From Sphingobacterium micropteri (GTDB taxonomy: Bacteria > Bacteroidota > Bacteroidia > Sphingobacteriales > Sphingobacteriaceae): a stretch of DNA of 64,000 bases. Position numbers and translations under genes: made by a program. Positions 53,468 through 60,890 of this stretch are shown piece by piece (the stretch's first letter is position 1; each line of letters opens with the position of its first letter). The stretch spans positions 310,001 to 374,000 of the forward strand of contig NZ_JACOIK010000004.1 in assembly GCF_014692515.1 (NCBI RefSeq), read 5' to 3'. Below the pieces are notes generated by a model. The model was given only the letters and a program-made list of their open reading frames with translations. It searched no databases and was not told the origin of the DNA.

Positions 53468-54538
53468 CTATAAAATCACAAAACCACCGGTTTTCACGGA
53501 CTCATCGCAGGCAAAAGCAATCCGTAAACTGTTGATTGCATCTTCCATAGATTTGGATAAATCTAAATCCTCCCTTATAGCACGCAGAAAATGCAACTGT
53601 TCCCTATCGCAGAGTTCCTGATGGGTAGGCTCATCCGTCAAATCTATCCATTCATCGGGTTTAATGAATCTATTATTTTCGTCTATATCCGCATAATGTA
53701 TCCGTAATGATTCTGTTTGGGTATGGGCTTCCACGGAATCAGATTGACCTCCTCCACCAGCTTTATGAGCAACAATGGATACCGCACCTTTAGGGCCAAT
53801 CACATCTTTGACAAAAAAAGCCGTTTCGCTTATCATCGGTCCCCACCCGGCTTCGTACCAACCTACCGAGCCATCATCAAAATGAATCTGCAGCTGCCCG
53901 TAGTTATAATTTCCCAATGGAATATCGTCGGTTAAACGAGCACCAATAGCAGACACCTGAACGGGACGAGCCTCCGTCATCTGACACATCACATCGATAT
54001 AATGCACGCCACAATCCACGATAGGGCTTAAACTTTTCATCAGATTTCGGTGCACATCCCACATGTACCCCTGGCTTTGCTGGTTTAAATTCATACGGAA
54101 CACCAACGGAGACCCCAATGTTTTTCCTATTTCGATAAATTTAATCCAAGATGGATGGTAACGTAGAATATACCCCACGACGAGCTTCTTTCCCGCATCT
54201 TTAGCTGCCTGAACTACCCGTTCTGCTCCCAACACACTATCCGCTAATGGCTTTTCCATAAAAACGTGCGCTCCGGCTGTGAACGCCTTCAAGGCATACG
54301 TTTCATGTGTATCGGGATATGTAGCAATACATACTGCGTCCGGCGCCGTTTGACACAATGCGTCATCATAATCGTCGAATGTGGGGTAGGCGGTTTCCAA
54401 CATCTTGTTAACACGATGTTTACTATCTCCTCTGGCTACCAGGCCGACAATCTCAAACCCGTCCAATTTATGATAGGCGGCAGCATGCGATGCTCCCATA
54501 TTACCACAGCCTACAACCAATACTTTAATTTGCTCCAC
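53468..54538 (-). CDS. Gfo/Idh/MocA family oxidoreductase (cytoplasmic)
   Basis: This 356-residue NAD(P)-dependent enzyme has VLVVGCGNMGASHAAAYHKL at the N-terminus and the family motif HVFMEKPLADSVLGAERV. A C-terminal domain follows with DCGVHYIDVMCQMTEARPVQVSAIGARL. There is no signal peptide, unlike the enzyme at 12342-13610. It probably acts on a sugar or inositol-type substrate; no neighbouring gene points to one. Confidence 0.88.
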   Translation of the reverse strand: MEQIKVLVVGCGNMGASHAAAYHKLDGFEIVGLVARGDSKHRVNKMLETAYPTFDDYDDALCQTAPDAVCIATYPDTHETYALKAFTAGAHVFMEKPLADSVLGAERVVQAAKDAGKKLVVGYILRYHPSWIKFIEIGKTLGSPLVFRMNLNQQSQGYMWDVHRNLMKSLSPIVDCGVHYIDVMCQMTEARPVQVSAIGARLTDDIPLGNYNYGQLQIHFDDGSVGWYEAGWGPMISETAFFVKDVIGPKGAVSIVAHKAGGGGQSDSVEAHTQTESLRIHYADIDENNRFIKPDEWIDLTDEPTHQELCDREQLHFLRAIREDLDLSKSMEDAINSLRIAFACDESVKTGGFVIL

Positions 54539-54692
54539 AATTATATAAAGTTATAAATAAACCAACAATCCCCTCCAAATTACCATAAGCGTAGCGGCTA
54601 TTAGGCGCTCTTCTTGATAAAATATCTTATATGTTACGGTTTCAAAAAAAGATTGTATAAATTCACGAGCAATTTAGCAATTACCGGAAAAT

Positions 54693-55958
54693 ATGCAAAA
54701 TGCTATCAGAGAAGTTACGCCTCTCCTAGAGGATAATGCTGCTGTACTGGGGATATTAATGATCGTCTTAGGTCTTGTGTTTTACACAGCGAGCCTGAAA
54801 AACAAATACGTTGTCAAATTTTATTCCGTCATTCCGCCATTATTACTTTGTTATTTTGTCCCTGGTCTACTCAATTCTGCCAACATCATCGACGGCGAAA
54901 ACTCTCCTCTTACAAGTATCGGTAGTCGGTTTTTTCTCCCAGCTTGTCTCATCCTTTTCACGTTAAGCTTAAATCTCAAAGAAATGTGGAATTTACGTAA
55001 GGGTGTGGGTTTGATGTTTTTCACAGGCACGATTGGCATTATTATAGGTGGTCCGCTGGCTGTTTGGATGACATCTCTTGTTGCACCAAGCGTTGTAGGT
55101 GGTGCCGGCCCCGATGAGGTCTGGCGTGGGTTAGGAACACTCGCCGGTTCCTGGATTGGTGGCAGTGCCAACCAGGCAGCACTCCGGGAAATACTCCAAC
55201 CTTCACAAGAACTTTTTTCCGCCACTATTACCGTTGATGTATTTGTTGCTTATATATGGATGGCATTCCTCTTGTATGGGGCATCGAAACAACAGCGATT
55301 CAATGCGTATTTTAAAGCCGACACCGCGGAGTTGGAAACCTTGACCAAGAGGATGGATCAACAACAAAAAGCAAATATCCGTATACCGGAAACGAAAGAT
55401 TTGGTGTTCATGTTATCACTTGCTCTAGGAGGTACAGGATTGGCATCGCTCTTCGCGAATCCCATCACATCGTACATGGAAATCCATTTTCCGGAATTGG
55501 AAAAATTCTCGTTAACAAACAGCTTTTTTTGGCTTATTTTATTTGCGACGCTGATCGGCATTATCCTTTCCTTTACACCGGCACGCAAACTAGAAAGCGC
55601 AGGCGCATCCAAAATAGCTACCGTAATATTGTACATGTTGATTGTCACCATTGGTATGCAAATGGATATTACCGCTATTTTGGAAAATCCGGGTTTGTTT
55701 ATCGTTGGAATCATTTGGATAAGTATTCACGCGTTGCTCCTGTTATGGGTTGGGAAACTAATGAAAGCACCTTTTTTCTACTATGCTATCGGCAGTATGG
55801 CGAATGTCGGTGGTGTCGCATCCGCTACTGTTACGTCTGCGGCTTTTCACCCTTCTCTTGTCTCTGTAGGGGTTATTCTATCGGTATTCAGCTATGCTAT
55901 CGGCACCTACGCCGGATGGTTGACGGCTATACTGATGCAATTGGTGTCTCCGGGTTAG
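54693..55958 (+). CDS. DUF819 family membrane protein (YjcL-like)
   Basis: This 421-residue integral membrane protein has about ten helices in two similar halves. It carries the DUF819 features GTLAGSWIGGSANQAALREI in the middle and FYYAIGSMANVGGVASATVTSAAFHPSLVSVGVILSVFSYAIGTYAG near the end. The fold resembles sodium-coupled carboxylate or amino-acid exporters, but the substrate is unknown. A short tandem repeat follows the stop. Confidence 0.88.
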   Translation: MQNAIREVTPLLEDNAAVLGILMIVLGLVFYTASLKNKYVVKFYSVIPPLLLCYFVPGLLNSANIIDGENSPLTSIGSRFFLPACLILFTLSLNLKEMWNLRKGVGLMFFTGTIGIIIGGPLAVWMTSLVAPSVVGGAGPDEVWRGLGTLAGSWIGGSANQAALREILQPSQELFSATITVDVFVAYIWMAFLLYGASKQQRFNAYFKADTAELETLTKRMDQQQKANIRIPETKDLVFMLSLALGGTGLASLFANPITSYMEIHFPELEKFSLTNSFFWLILFATLIGIILSFTPARKLESAGASKIATVILYMLIVTIGMQMDITAILENPGLFIVGIIWISIHALLLLWVGKLMKAPFFYYAIGSMANVGGVASATVTSAAFHPSLVSVGVILSVFSYAIGTYAGWLTAILMQLVSPG

Positions 55959-55967
55959 GTTTTATAA

Positions 55968-56043
55968 ACCCCGAAGGGCTCATCGAAGATAACCGAGCTT
56001 GCGAGCTCATCGAAGATAACCCCGAAGGGCTCAACGAAGTTAA
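55968..56043. repeat. Short tandem repeat between DUF819 and thioesterase genes
   Basis: Three units of 24, 27 and 24 bp share the core CTCATCGAAGATAAC; the third is CTCAACGAAGTTAA. Each begins with a small palindrome, CCCGAAGGG in units 1 and 3 and GAGCTTGCGAGCTC in unit 2. The units keep one reading frame that is open into the thioesterase gene (PEGLIEDN, RACELIEDN, PEGLNEVN), so an N-terminal extension cannot be excluded. Confidence 0.65.
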
Positions 56044-56068
56044 TTACGAACAACGAAACAAAAATAAA

Positions 56069-56524
56069 ATGGAACAAAATATTTATTACGAAGGCCAGGT
56101 ACTCTGGGCTCAACTAGACCCAAACATGCATCTTAGGCATTCGGCCTATGCCGATTTTTGTGCACAGGCGCGAAGTAATATGCTGACCAAAGCAGGGCTT
56201 TCACTCGCGGAATTTGCCAAATATCATATTGGTCCTATTTTGTTTAGAGAAGAGCTCGTCTATCATCGCGAAATTGGGCTTGACGAACGTATAACCGTAA
56301 AGGTAGAAATGACCAAGCTTAACCTCAAAAATTTTCGATTCTCGTTTCGGCACGAGATTTATAAAGAGAATGGAATAAAAGCAGCAACGGTGGAGATAGA
56401 CGGTGCTTGGTTAGACCTCCATAAACGAAAATTAACCGTCATTCCCGACGAATGGCATTCTATTTTTGAGGCTATCCCGAAAGCAGATGATTATGTGGAG
56501 ATTCCGGCAGCATTGACCACATGA
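56069..56524 (+). CDS. Acyl-CoA thioesterase, 4HBT hotdog fold
   Basis: This 151-residue hotdog protein has WAQLDPNMHLRHSAYADFCAQARSNML, the 4HBT motif with the catalytic-site Asp in LDPNMHL, then REELVYHREIGLDERITVKVEM and FRHEIYKENGIKAATVEIDGAWLD. The ATG at 56069 follows directly on the tandem repeat. Its last ten codons form a 26-bp segment that is repeated exactly at 63973-63998, so the stop at 56522-56524 may have been created when the adjoining island arrived. Confidence 0.85.
   Translation: MEQNIYYEGQVLWAQLDPNMHLRHSAYADFCAQARSNMLTKAGLSLAEFAKYHIGPILFREELVYHREIGLDERITVKVEMTKLNLKNFRFSFRHEIYKENGIKAATVEIDGAWLDLHKRKLTVIPDEWHSIFEAIPKADDYVEIPAALTT
56495..56520 (+). repeat. Direct repeat, left copy (island boundary)
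   Basis: A 26-bp segment beginning GTGGAGATTCC and ending GCATTGACCAC, at the 3' end of the thioesterase gene. It recurs exactly at 63973-63998 in the same orientation, 7478 bp away. TTGACCAC occurs once more just outside it (56539-56546). Confidence 0.9.
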
Positions 56525-56625
56525 TTTCGAATATCTTTGACCACCGAATTCGGAATAATATAATTATCAAAAAAGCGGCTTTATAACCACTTAAGCAATA
56601 TTTCCATATACGACAGACTATAATG

Positions 56626-56799
56626 TCAGATGGTCAATCCGCGACGGAACCGCATGGTTAGTCCCAGCGAAATGTCCAATTGGATGATGGAACCAAACGG
56701 ATAATAGTCGGCATAATATATAATGTCCGCATTTCCGCTGGATAGCTTTGTACGGTTGATGATCGCCCTTCCCGAACCCACGTGATCGGTCAGTTGATA
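56626..56799 (-). pseudogene. RHS core fragment fused to a foreign tail
   Basis: The frame reads YQLTDHVGSGRAIINRTKL and IIYYADYYPFGSIIQ, matching the intact RHS core at 62590-62730. It then departs into LDISLGLTMRFRRGLTI and a stop, which is unlike the RHS continuation (SAGVSSRYGYQGEY). It begins 4 bp after the immunity gene stop. It is a chimeric remnant left by recombination in the core. Confidence 0.7.
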
Positions 56800-56802
56800 C
56801 TT

Positions 56803-57141
56803 TTACAATAAGTCTAATTTATCCTCTTTCCATAATTGAAGTGTTGTTTCTGCGGTCATTTTTACGCCCGATTCTTTTTTCAATCCTATCAAGATTTTTT
56901 CTGCAACTTCTGGATTAAACTTTAATGTAAAAATTGCAGACCAAAGCCTCACACTCTCATTTTTATCCTGTAATAATTCACTAAAAACTTCCACTTGATT
57001 CCATTTTTTAGCATAATTATACAAATCATGTAGTTTTGCATGAAGCTTATTGGCTTTTTTATAGTTTCCGTTAGAGTATGCCTCTCCGTGTTCGATAGCA
57101 TTTATTAAAAATTCTTCTTTTATTTTTTCTTTGGTTATCAT
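56803..57141 (-). CDS. Immunity protein (DUF2019-like) for the WHH nuclease tip
   Basis: This 112-residue helical protein has EHGEAYSNGNYKKANKLHAKLHDLYN and SVRLWSAIFTLKFNPEVAEKIL, with the end MTAETTLQLWKEDKLDLL. The ATG at 57141 overlaps the toxin stop as ATGA, which means translational coupling; an in-frame ATG three codons earlier lies inside the toxin frame. It is a paralogue of the protein at 60546-60890 (shared NK.A/YAKI and TAETTL.(L/E)WK). The DUF2019 assignment is by pattern; the immunity role follows from its place after a toxin tip. Confidence 0.7.
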   Translation of the reverse strand: MITKEKIKEEFLINAIEHGEAYSNGNYKKANKLHAKLHDLYNYAKKWNQVEVFSELLQDKNESVRLWSAIFTLKFNPEVAEKILIGLKKESGVKMTAETTLQLWKEDKLDLL

Positions 57142-57536
57142 GGTTTCCATCCAAATTCATTTAATTTATTAATTCCATATTGATATTGTTTTTCGAAGCT
57201 AAGAGTCTTCACATAATCTCTAACTCTCATACTTGTACCTGGCATTAAAGAGTTATAATGTCCTGTTATTTTAGCATGAAGAGATCCTGCGCCATGAGGA
57301 ATCTTAATAAGATTGTTTACAGTGTGAATATTTTCAGCTCCAAACTTTGCGACATTATCCGCATGTTGTTCAACTATATGATGCCAGGCGTTTCCCTTTC
57401 CTGCTGGGCCATAAGCCTTTTTAAACGCATTAAAAGAACTAAATCCTCTCGTGCCGACTCTTGCACTTCCTCTTACCGGACCATAACCTCCAGTAGCAAA
57501 TGCAAAGCTATTCTCTGAATGTGCGTTTCCTATGCT
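57138..57536 (-). CDS. RHS toxin tip, HNH/ENDO VII nuclease with WHH motif (partial, no own start)
   Basis: An open frame of ~130 codons ending TGA at 57140-57138 encodes GKGNAWHHIVEQHADNVAKF, then NIHTVNNLIKIPHGAGSLHAK and a C-terminal YGINKLNEFGWKP. WHH plus the following NNL...H pattern is typical of RHS nuclease tips of the HNH/ENDO VII superfamily. The active-site segment is intact. Upstream the frame changes phase at a (TA)5 run (57541-57550) and the RHS core is broken, so it cannot be made as a full toxin from this locus. It is a displaced, silent tip. Confidence 0.65.
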   Translation of the reverse strand, partial: SIGNAHSENSFAFATGGYGPVRGSARVGTRGFSSFNAFKKAYGPAGKGNAWHHIVEQHADNVAKFGAENIHTVNNLIKIPHGAGSLHAKITGHYNSLMPGTSMRVRDYVKTLSFEKQYQYGINKLNEFGWKP

Positions 57537-58224
57537 GTGATATATATATACGCTTGAAAACCGTACTGTTGATAGGTATTCAGCGCATTCTGCATATTCT
57601 GAATCTCATGACCCGCGACGATATTCGAAAATCCCGAAACGTACTTATTACTCAGCCAATCAGGAGCCTTCGGCGCATTATAATTTGCTCCGAAATGACC
57701 CATTGCGCCAACATAGTCACCATTGTACACGGCGGACTCAAACTTTCTCGATGATTGCCATACGGGTAAACCACATTGAAAGCTATCCCATTGCTGTGCC
57801 CAATTAACATTATTGAAGCTATTTACAGCTCAATTCCACGAAGATTTAGCCGTAACAACAACTTCTTTCAACAATACCGTGTAAGCTGGTTTATTTGGAT
57901 CGCCTCCATCCCATCCTCCGTCTGGATCAAATCCCATCCTCCGTCTGGATCAAATCTCATCACCGGGTTATTCCCCATCCCCACATACGGAGACCAGTAT
58001 TGCCCATAAGGATCCGTACTCAGCCAACGTCCTATCACAGGATCGTATTTACGAAGATAGAAATTATTCCAACCGGTCTCCCCATCTTTTTCCGAATATT
58101 CGCCCTGATAACCGTAACGAGATGGGATACCGGCCGATTGGATGATGGCCCGTCAGTTGATAGTGGTAGACACCCTCTTGGCGGTAGTAGATACATGAGG
58201 GTAAGGCTGCTCGATCAGCTGGCA
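57530..58224 (-). pseudogene. Broken RHS core and linker
   Basis: From 58224 down, the remains read QLIEQP, then RYGYQGEYSEKDGETGWNNF, IGRWLSTDPYGQYWSPYVGM and NNPVMRFDPDGGWD, matching the intact core at 62380-62770. It has lost the stretch between QLIEQP and the RYGYQ block. It carries a 23-bp tandem duplication at about 57908-57953 (GATCCAGACGGAGG twice) that shifts the frame, and an in-frame TGA in the linker near 57830. The later linker segment (57530-57730, YNGDYVGAMGHFGANYNAPK) stays open. Confidence 0.8.
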
Positions 58225-58341
58225 GCTATATAAAGTATAATCCAAGTCATTTTCGTGATTCCAAAAGTAAATACATCCTTTATCATCACTATCACATGAA
58301 ATACAGACCAGATTACCTCCTGGATCGTGAGCAATTGGTAC
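58225..58341 (-). pseudogene. SUKH (SMI1/KNR4)-type immunity gene remnant
   Basis: The frame reads VPIAHDPGGNLVCISCDSDD and GCIYFWNHENDLDYTLY, which matches the central part of SMI1/KNR4-like immunity proteins (the D.GGN..C...., VYFW.HE pattern). It has no start, lacks its first and last thirds, and runs directly into RHS core sequence (QLIEQP) at 58224. It marks the end of an older cassette. Confidence 0.6.
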
Positions 58342-58356
58342 CTACTGTAAGGTACC

Positions 58357-58396
58357 AAAAAAGGAGAAGAAAACTATTGTTTCCACTCCTTTTCTT
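58357..58396. terminator. Terminator inside the RHS island
   Basis: AAAAGGAG...AAAC / GTTT...CTCCTTTT folds into a two-part stem. On either strand it ends in a T run. It lies downstream of the immunity gene at 58450-58776. Confidence 0.65.
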
Positions 58397-58449
58397 GAGC
58401 CTTTTTATGGGGAGTTTTTCAGCACCCTTCCTTTTGGGACACCTTCTTT

Positions 58450-58776
58450 TTATACATCCTTTTGTCTGTATTCCAAGAGCCTTTGGGCTATCTCTAAATC
58501 AGAATACCCTTTGTTTTTCAGGTCTAAGTCAGATTCTATTAATTCTATTGCATAATCCAAGGGGAACAGTTGAACATACTGCATTCCTTCTTTTTCAAAA
58601 ATAAGGTCATCTTCTGTTTCCTCTATTTCAAAAATGGAGACTTCTGATTCCAAATTTAAATCCCCTTGTAAATAGATTAATAAGGCTTCGGATTCTACAT
58701 TCAGTCCCTGCTCCTGATACAGTTCATCTAACTTTTCAGTGCGGGTCAAGTATTTTATTAATTCAACTAATTTCAT
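58450..58776 (-). CDS. Probable immunity protein, acidic, 108 residues
   Basis: This 108-residue protein is rich in Glu and Asp (IFEIEETEDDLIFEKEGMQY, then LIESDLDLKNKGYSDLEIAQRLLEYRQ) with N-terminal helix MKLVELIKYLTRTEKLDELY. Its ATG at 58776 is 20 bp after the end of a decayed nuclease tip, the normal place for an immunity gene. The acidity suits a nuclease inhibitor. I do not recognise the family; the gene is intact although its toxin is not. Confidence 0.65.
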   Translation of the reverse strand: MKLVELIKYLTRTEKLDELYQEQGLNVESEALLIYLQGDLNLESEVSIFEIEETEDDLIFEKEGMQYVQLFPLDYAIELIESDLDLKNKGYSDLEIAQRLLEYRQKDV

Positions 58777-58795
58777 ATTCTGTTATTTACTTTTT

Positions 58796-59257
58796 TTACC
58801 TTTCCCAAATTGACATTCCGCCTACACCTTCAGGATGCATTGTATTCTAAAACATACTTCCTGTTGATGAACGTGGGATTGAAATCCCCAATTTAGACAT
58901 TGAATTTGCAAAAGTTGCGTCAGAAGCCATTGCATTACTTAAAGAAGTATTGGCAGCCTTAAAGTGAGTGTAATAACTTTTCTTGGATATAGATTGCTTG
59001 CTAACTTAGTTTCAAAGGCTACGGAAGACTGTGCTCCTGTAGCTCCCGTCTTAGCAGACTTTAAAAAAGATAGCGACCTTGCTAAAACAACCTCACCACC
59101 AGCAAAGTTAGCAACATTTTGTCCAATTGCCAATACGGTAGCAGGATGAGATATATCATTATAATTAGCATTCGCTAACATCTCTTGATAATTATACATC
59201 GACTGCCTATGACTCTTACTGGTAAGGTTAAAAAGAGGTAACGATGCACTAATCGTT
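58796..59257 (-). pseudogene. Decayed HNH-type RHS tip
   Basis: The segment starts with the RHS linker shared with 62057-62250 (TISASLPLFNLTSKSHRQSM). It continues AFETKLASNLYPRK, changes frame to YYTHFKAANTSLSNAMASD and LGISIPRSSTG, hits a TAG, then ends NTMHPEGVGGMSIWER. Related tips carry a WHH-type catalytic segment between the IPR..TG and HP.G.GG.S.W parts. Here that segment is missing, and there is a frameshift and a stop. The toxin is dead; its immunity gene follows. Confidence 0.65.
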
Positions 59258-59264
59258 ACTCGGT
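59071..59264 (-). repeat. Duplicated RHS linker, copy A
   Basis: A 194-bp segment nearly identical to 62057-62250, encoding SHRQSMYNYQEMLANANYND and FAGGEVVLARSL. The two copies differ at scattered single positions. It gives homology for recombination between the intact RHS gene and the decayed cassette. Confidence 0.85.
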
Positions 59265-59329
59265 CGATGCCCTGCAGCTTGTCCCCCAGTTCGACACGCT
59301 TTAGCGCCCCAAGTATCGTATATTCCGTA

Positions 59330-59436
59330 TGGCTGTGGCGGATCATACAAAAAATGGACGCTGATACCAAAAACGTCCTGTTCAACGTCATTGATACATA
59401 CATCCAAAATTTTAAAACAAAAAAGCTTTCGCTAAA
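59330..59436 (+). pseudogene. XRE-type regulator 3' remnant 1
   Basis: Read on the plus strand, antisense to the RHS tips: IIQKMDADTKNVLFNVIDTY followed by IQNFKTKK. This is the usual C-terminal helix of helix-turn-helix XRE regulators of Bacteroidota. There is no DNA-binding domain. It lies exactly between two cassettes. Confidence 0.5.
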
Positions 59437-59474
59437 TAACCAAAGCCACCAATTCCGGGTGGTCTTGGTTATTT
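59434..59474 (-). terminator. Terminator after the DUF4304 gene
   Basis: AAATAACCAA.GCCACC pairs with GGTGG..TTGGTTATTT. The stem overlaps the stop codon of the minus-strand DUF4304 gene and is followed by a T run on that strand. Confidence 0.7.
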
Positions 59475-60074
59475 GCTATATTCTATTTCCTTTAAATGCT
59501 CCGTTGCAATATTTGCATTAGGTTTCCCTTTTGATTTCTCCATAAAAGCTTCAGCAACTTGATTTAAAGTATTAAAATCTCCTTTTGACTTTAGTAGCGA
59601 TGTCAAATATTTAAACCTGCCAATTTCTGTAGTCCCTGCAAAAGTTTCGCTCATCCAACAATCTATCAAACCTTCATCAGATAATCGCTTATTAATTTCA
59701 GGCATAATAACATCGTGAACAGATTTCAATACATTAGAGACAATAGCATTTAGGTCGCTTGATAGATTAGCTTTCCACCAATAGTCAGGACTATTCGGCA
59801 TAAAATTCCCAACCCTTGACTGCCAATGGCATTGCTCTATTTCAGGTTTTACCAAATTATTATAGGCATATTGTAATCTTCCTAAGACATCAGAATATAC
59901 ACCAAAATTTATAGTAAATAATACTATTTCTTTAGTACTTTCTCTACTTTTTTGAAAATTAACAATACCATAATTTTTATCCACTTCTAAATAAAAATTA
60001 TTCCCTTTTTTATTAAAGCCCATTTTTTTCAATGATGGGTTTATCGTATTAATAAGTTCTTTAAATATATCCAT
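59469..60074 (-). CDS. DUF4304 protein, probable immunity protein
   Basis: This 201-residue protein has the DUF4304 pattern: FKELINTINPSLKKMGFNKKGNNFYLEV, YGIVNFQKSRES, FTINFGVYS, CHWQSRVGNFMP and a helical C-terminal part with SLLKSKGDFNTLNQVAEAFMEKSKGKPNA. The ATG at 60074 is 5 bp after the stop of a PD-(D/E)XK-like toxin tip. A TTG start 12 bp upstream would overlap the toxin. It is presumed to neutralise that nuclease. Confidence 0.75.
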   Translation of the reverse strand: MDIFKELINTINPSLKKMGFNKKGNNFYLEVDKNYGIVNFQKSRESTKEIVLFTINFGVYSDVLGRLQYAYNNLVKPEIEQCHWQSRVGNFMPNSPDYWWKANLSSDLNAIVSNVLKSVHDVIMPEINKRLSDEGLIDCWMSETFAGTTEIGRFKYLTSLLKSKGDFNTLNQVAEAFMEKSKGKPNANIATEHLKEIEYSK

Positions 60075-60079
60075 ATTAC

Positions 60080-60424
60080 TTACCAATTTATAGGTTTTCT
60101 TACGAGTTGAACAGGATAACCATTAGCTCCAAGCCAAGCATCTTTTAATTTTTGTAAAGGAAGGTAACGAGAACCACCTACTTTAGTTTCTATACCACCC
60201 AAATTAACCCCATTATGCCAAACATCTAAATCCATATAACGCTTACCAAATGGTGTCCACTTGTAAACTTCGGTATTTACAACACGTCCCTCTTCTCTCA
60301 TTGCTGCTGCCAATTCATCCCTAAACAAATTTTCTGCTGTTCTATTTGCTTGTATCAACGAAGTACTCGTCTTAGCGGCAACTTCTTCAAGTTCTCTACC
60401 CCAGTTCCTATAATTTACAATATC
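60080..60424 (-). CDS. RHS toxin tip, PD-(D/E)XK-type nuclease (partial, displaced)
   Basis: The frame is open from just after a TAA at about 60427 to the stop at 60080 and reads NYRNWGRELEEVAAKTST, FRDELAAAMREEGRVVNTEV, RYMDLDVWHNGVNLGGIETK, LQKLKDAWLGANGYPVQLVRK. Asp in MDLDVW and the ETK pair are the expected restriction-nuclease-fold residues. There is no RHS core or start attached, so it is a silent donor tip. Its immunity gene is 5 bp downstream. Confidence 0.65.
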   Translation of the reverse strand, partial: DIVNYRNWGRELEEVAAKTSTSLIQANRTAENLFRDELAAAMREEGRVVNTEVYKWTPFGKRYMDLDVWHNGVNLGGIETKVGGSRYLPLQKLKDAWLGANGYPVQLVRKPINW

Positions 60425-60505
60425 TTACTTATTGCAACACTACCCGAAAAAGAAAAGGAATGTTTGTTAACTACCGTGACCACTTTATTAAAACAAGTAA
60501 ATTAG
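60422..60505 (+). pseudogene. XRE-type regulator 3' remnant 2
   Basis: The plus strand reads ILLIATLPEKEKECLLTTVT then TLLKQVN and a stop, the C-terminal helix of an XRE regulator. Its DNA is clearly related to remnant 3 at 63260-63330 (CCCGAAAAAGAAA, TGTTTG.T, GACCACTTTAT.AAA.CAAG). Confidence 0.5.
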
Positions 60506-60545
60506 CGATGATATAAAAAAACTTGATTTTTCATGGTTTTTTGAT

Positions 60546-60890
60546 TTAGAACTTTAAATTTCCTTTTTTCCATTCGCTTAAAGTCGTTTCCGCTGTTAAT
60601 GAATGTATCCCTGTACTTTTTACAATTTCCTCCAATACTTCTATCCCCTCCTGTTCATTGACCGCTAACCAATAACAAGCAGCCCACAATCGAATGCCAA
60701 CAAAAGAACTGGACAAATAATCTTTAAGATTACTAATTGCATTTTCACTTTTTAAAAAAGTTGCTGCCTTAATAATCTTAGCATAATACTTGTTTGCTGT
60801 TTTATAATCCCCCTGTTCTGTTGCCTCTGAATGCTTAATACAAGCTTCTTCAAAGATTTCCAAGGCTGTTTCTATATCTTTTATTTTCAT
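60546..60890 (-). CDS. Orphan immunity protein (DUF2019-like), paralogue of 56803-57141
   Basis: This 114-residue protein has ACIKHSEATEQGDYKTANKYYAKIIKAATFL, SFVGIRLWAACYWLAVNEQEGIEVLEEI and the end LTAETTLSEWKKGNLKF. The start is the ATG at 60890, which overlaps the toxin stop as TAATG. Its toxin is a pseudogene, so it survives as an orphan immunity gene, possibly protecting against sister strains that still carry the toxin. Confidence 0.7.
   Translation of the reverse strand: MKIKDIETALEIFEEACIKHSEATEQGDYKTANKYYAKIIKAATFLKSENAISNLKDYLSSSFVGIRLWAACYWLAVNEQEGIEVLEEIVKSTGIHSLTAETTLSEWKKGNLKF

Noticed and set aside
55529..56068. Long frame running through the DUF819 gene into the thioesterase
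   Set aside because: The first part is out of phase within a clear membrane-protein gene; only the part from 56069 (possibly from the tandem repeat) is coding.
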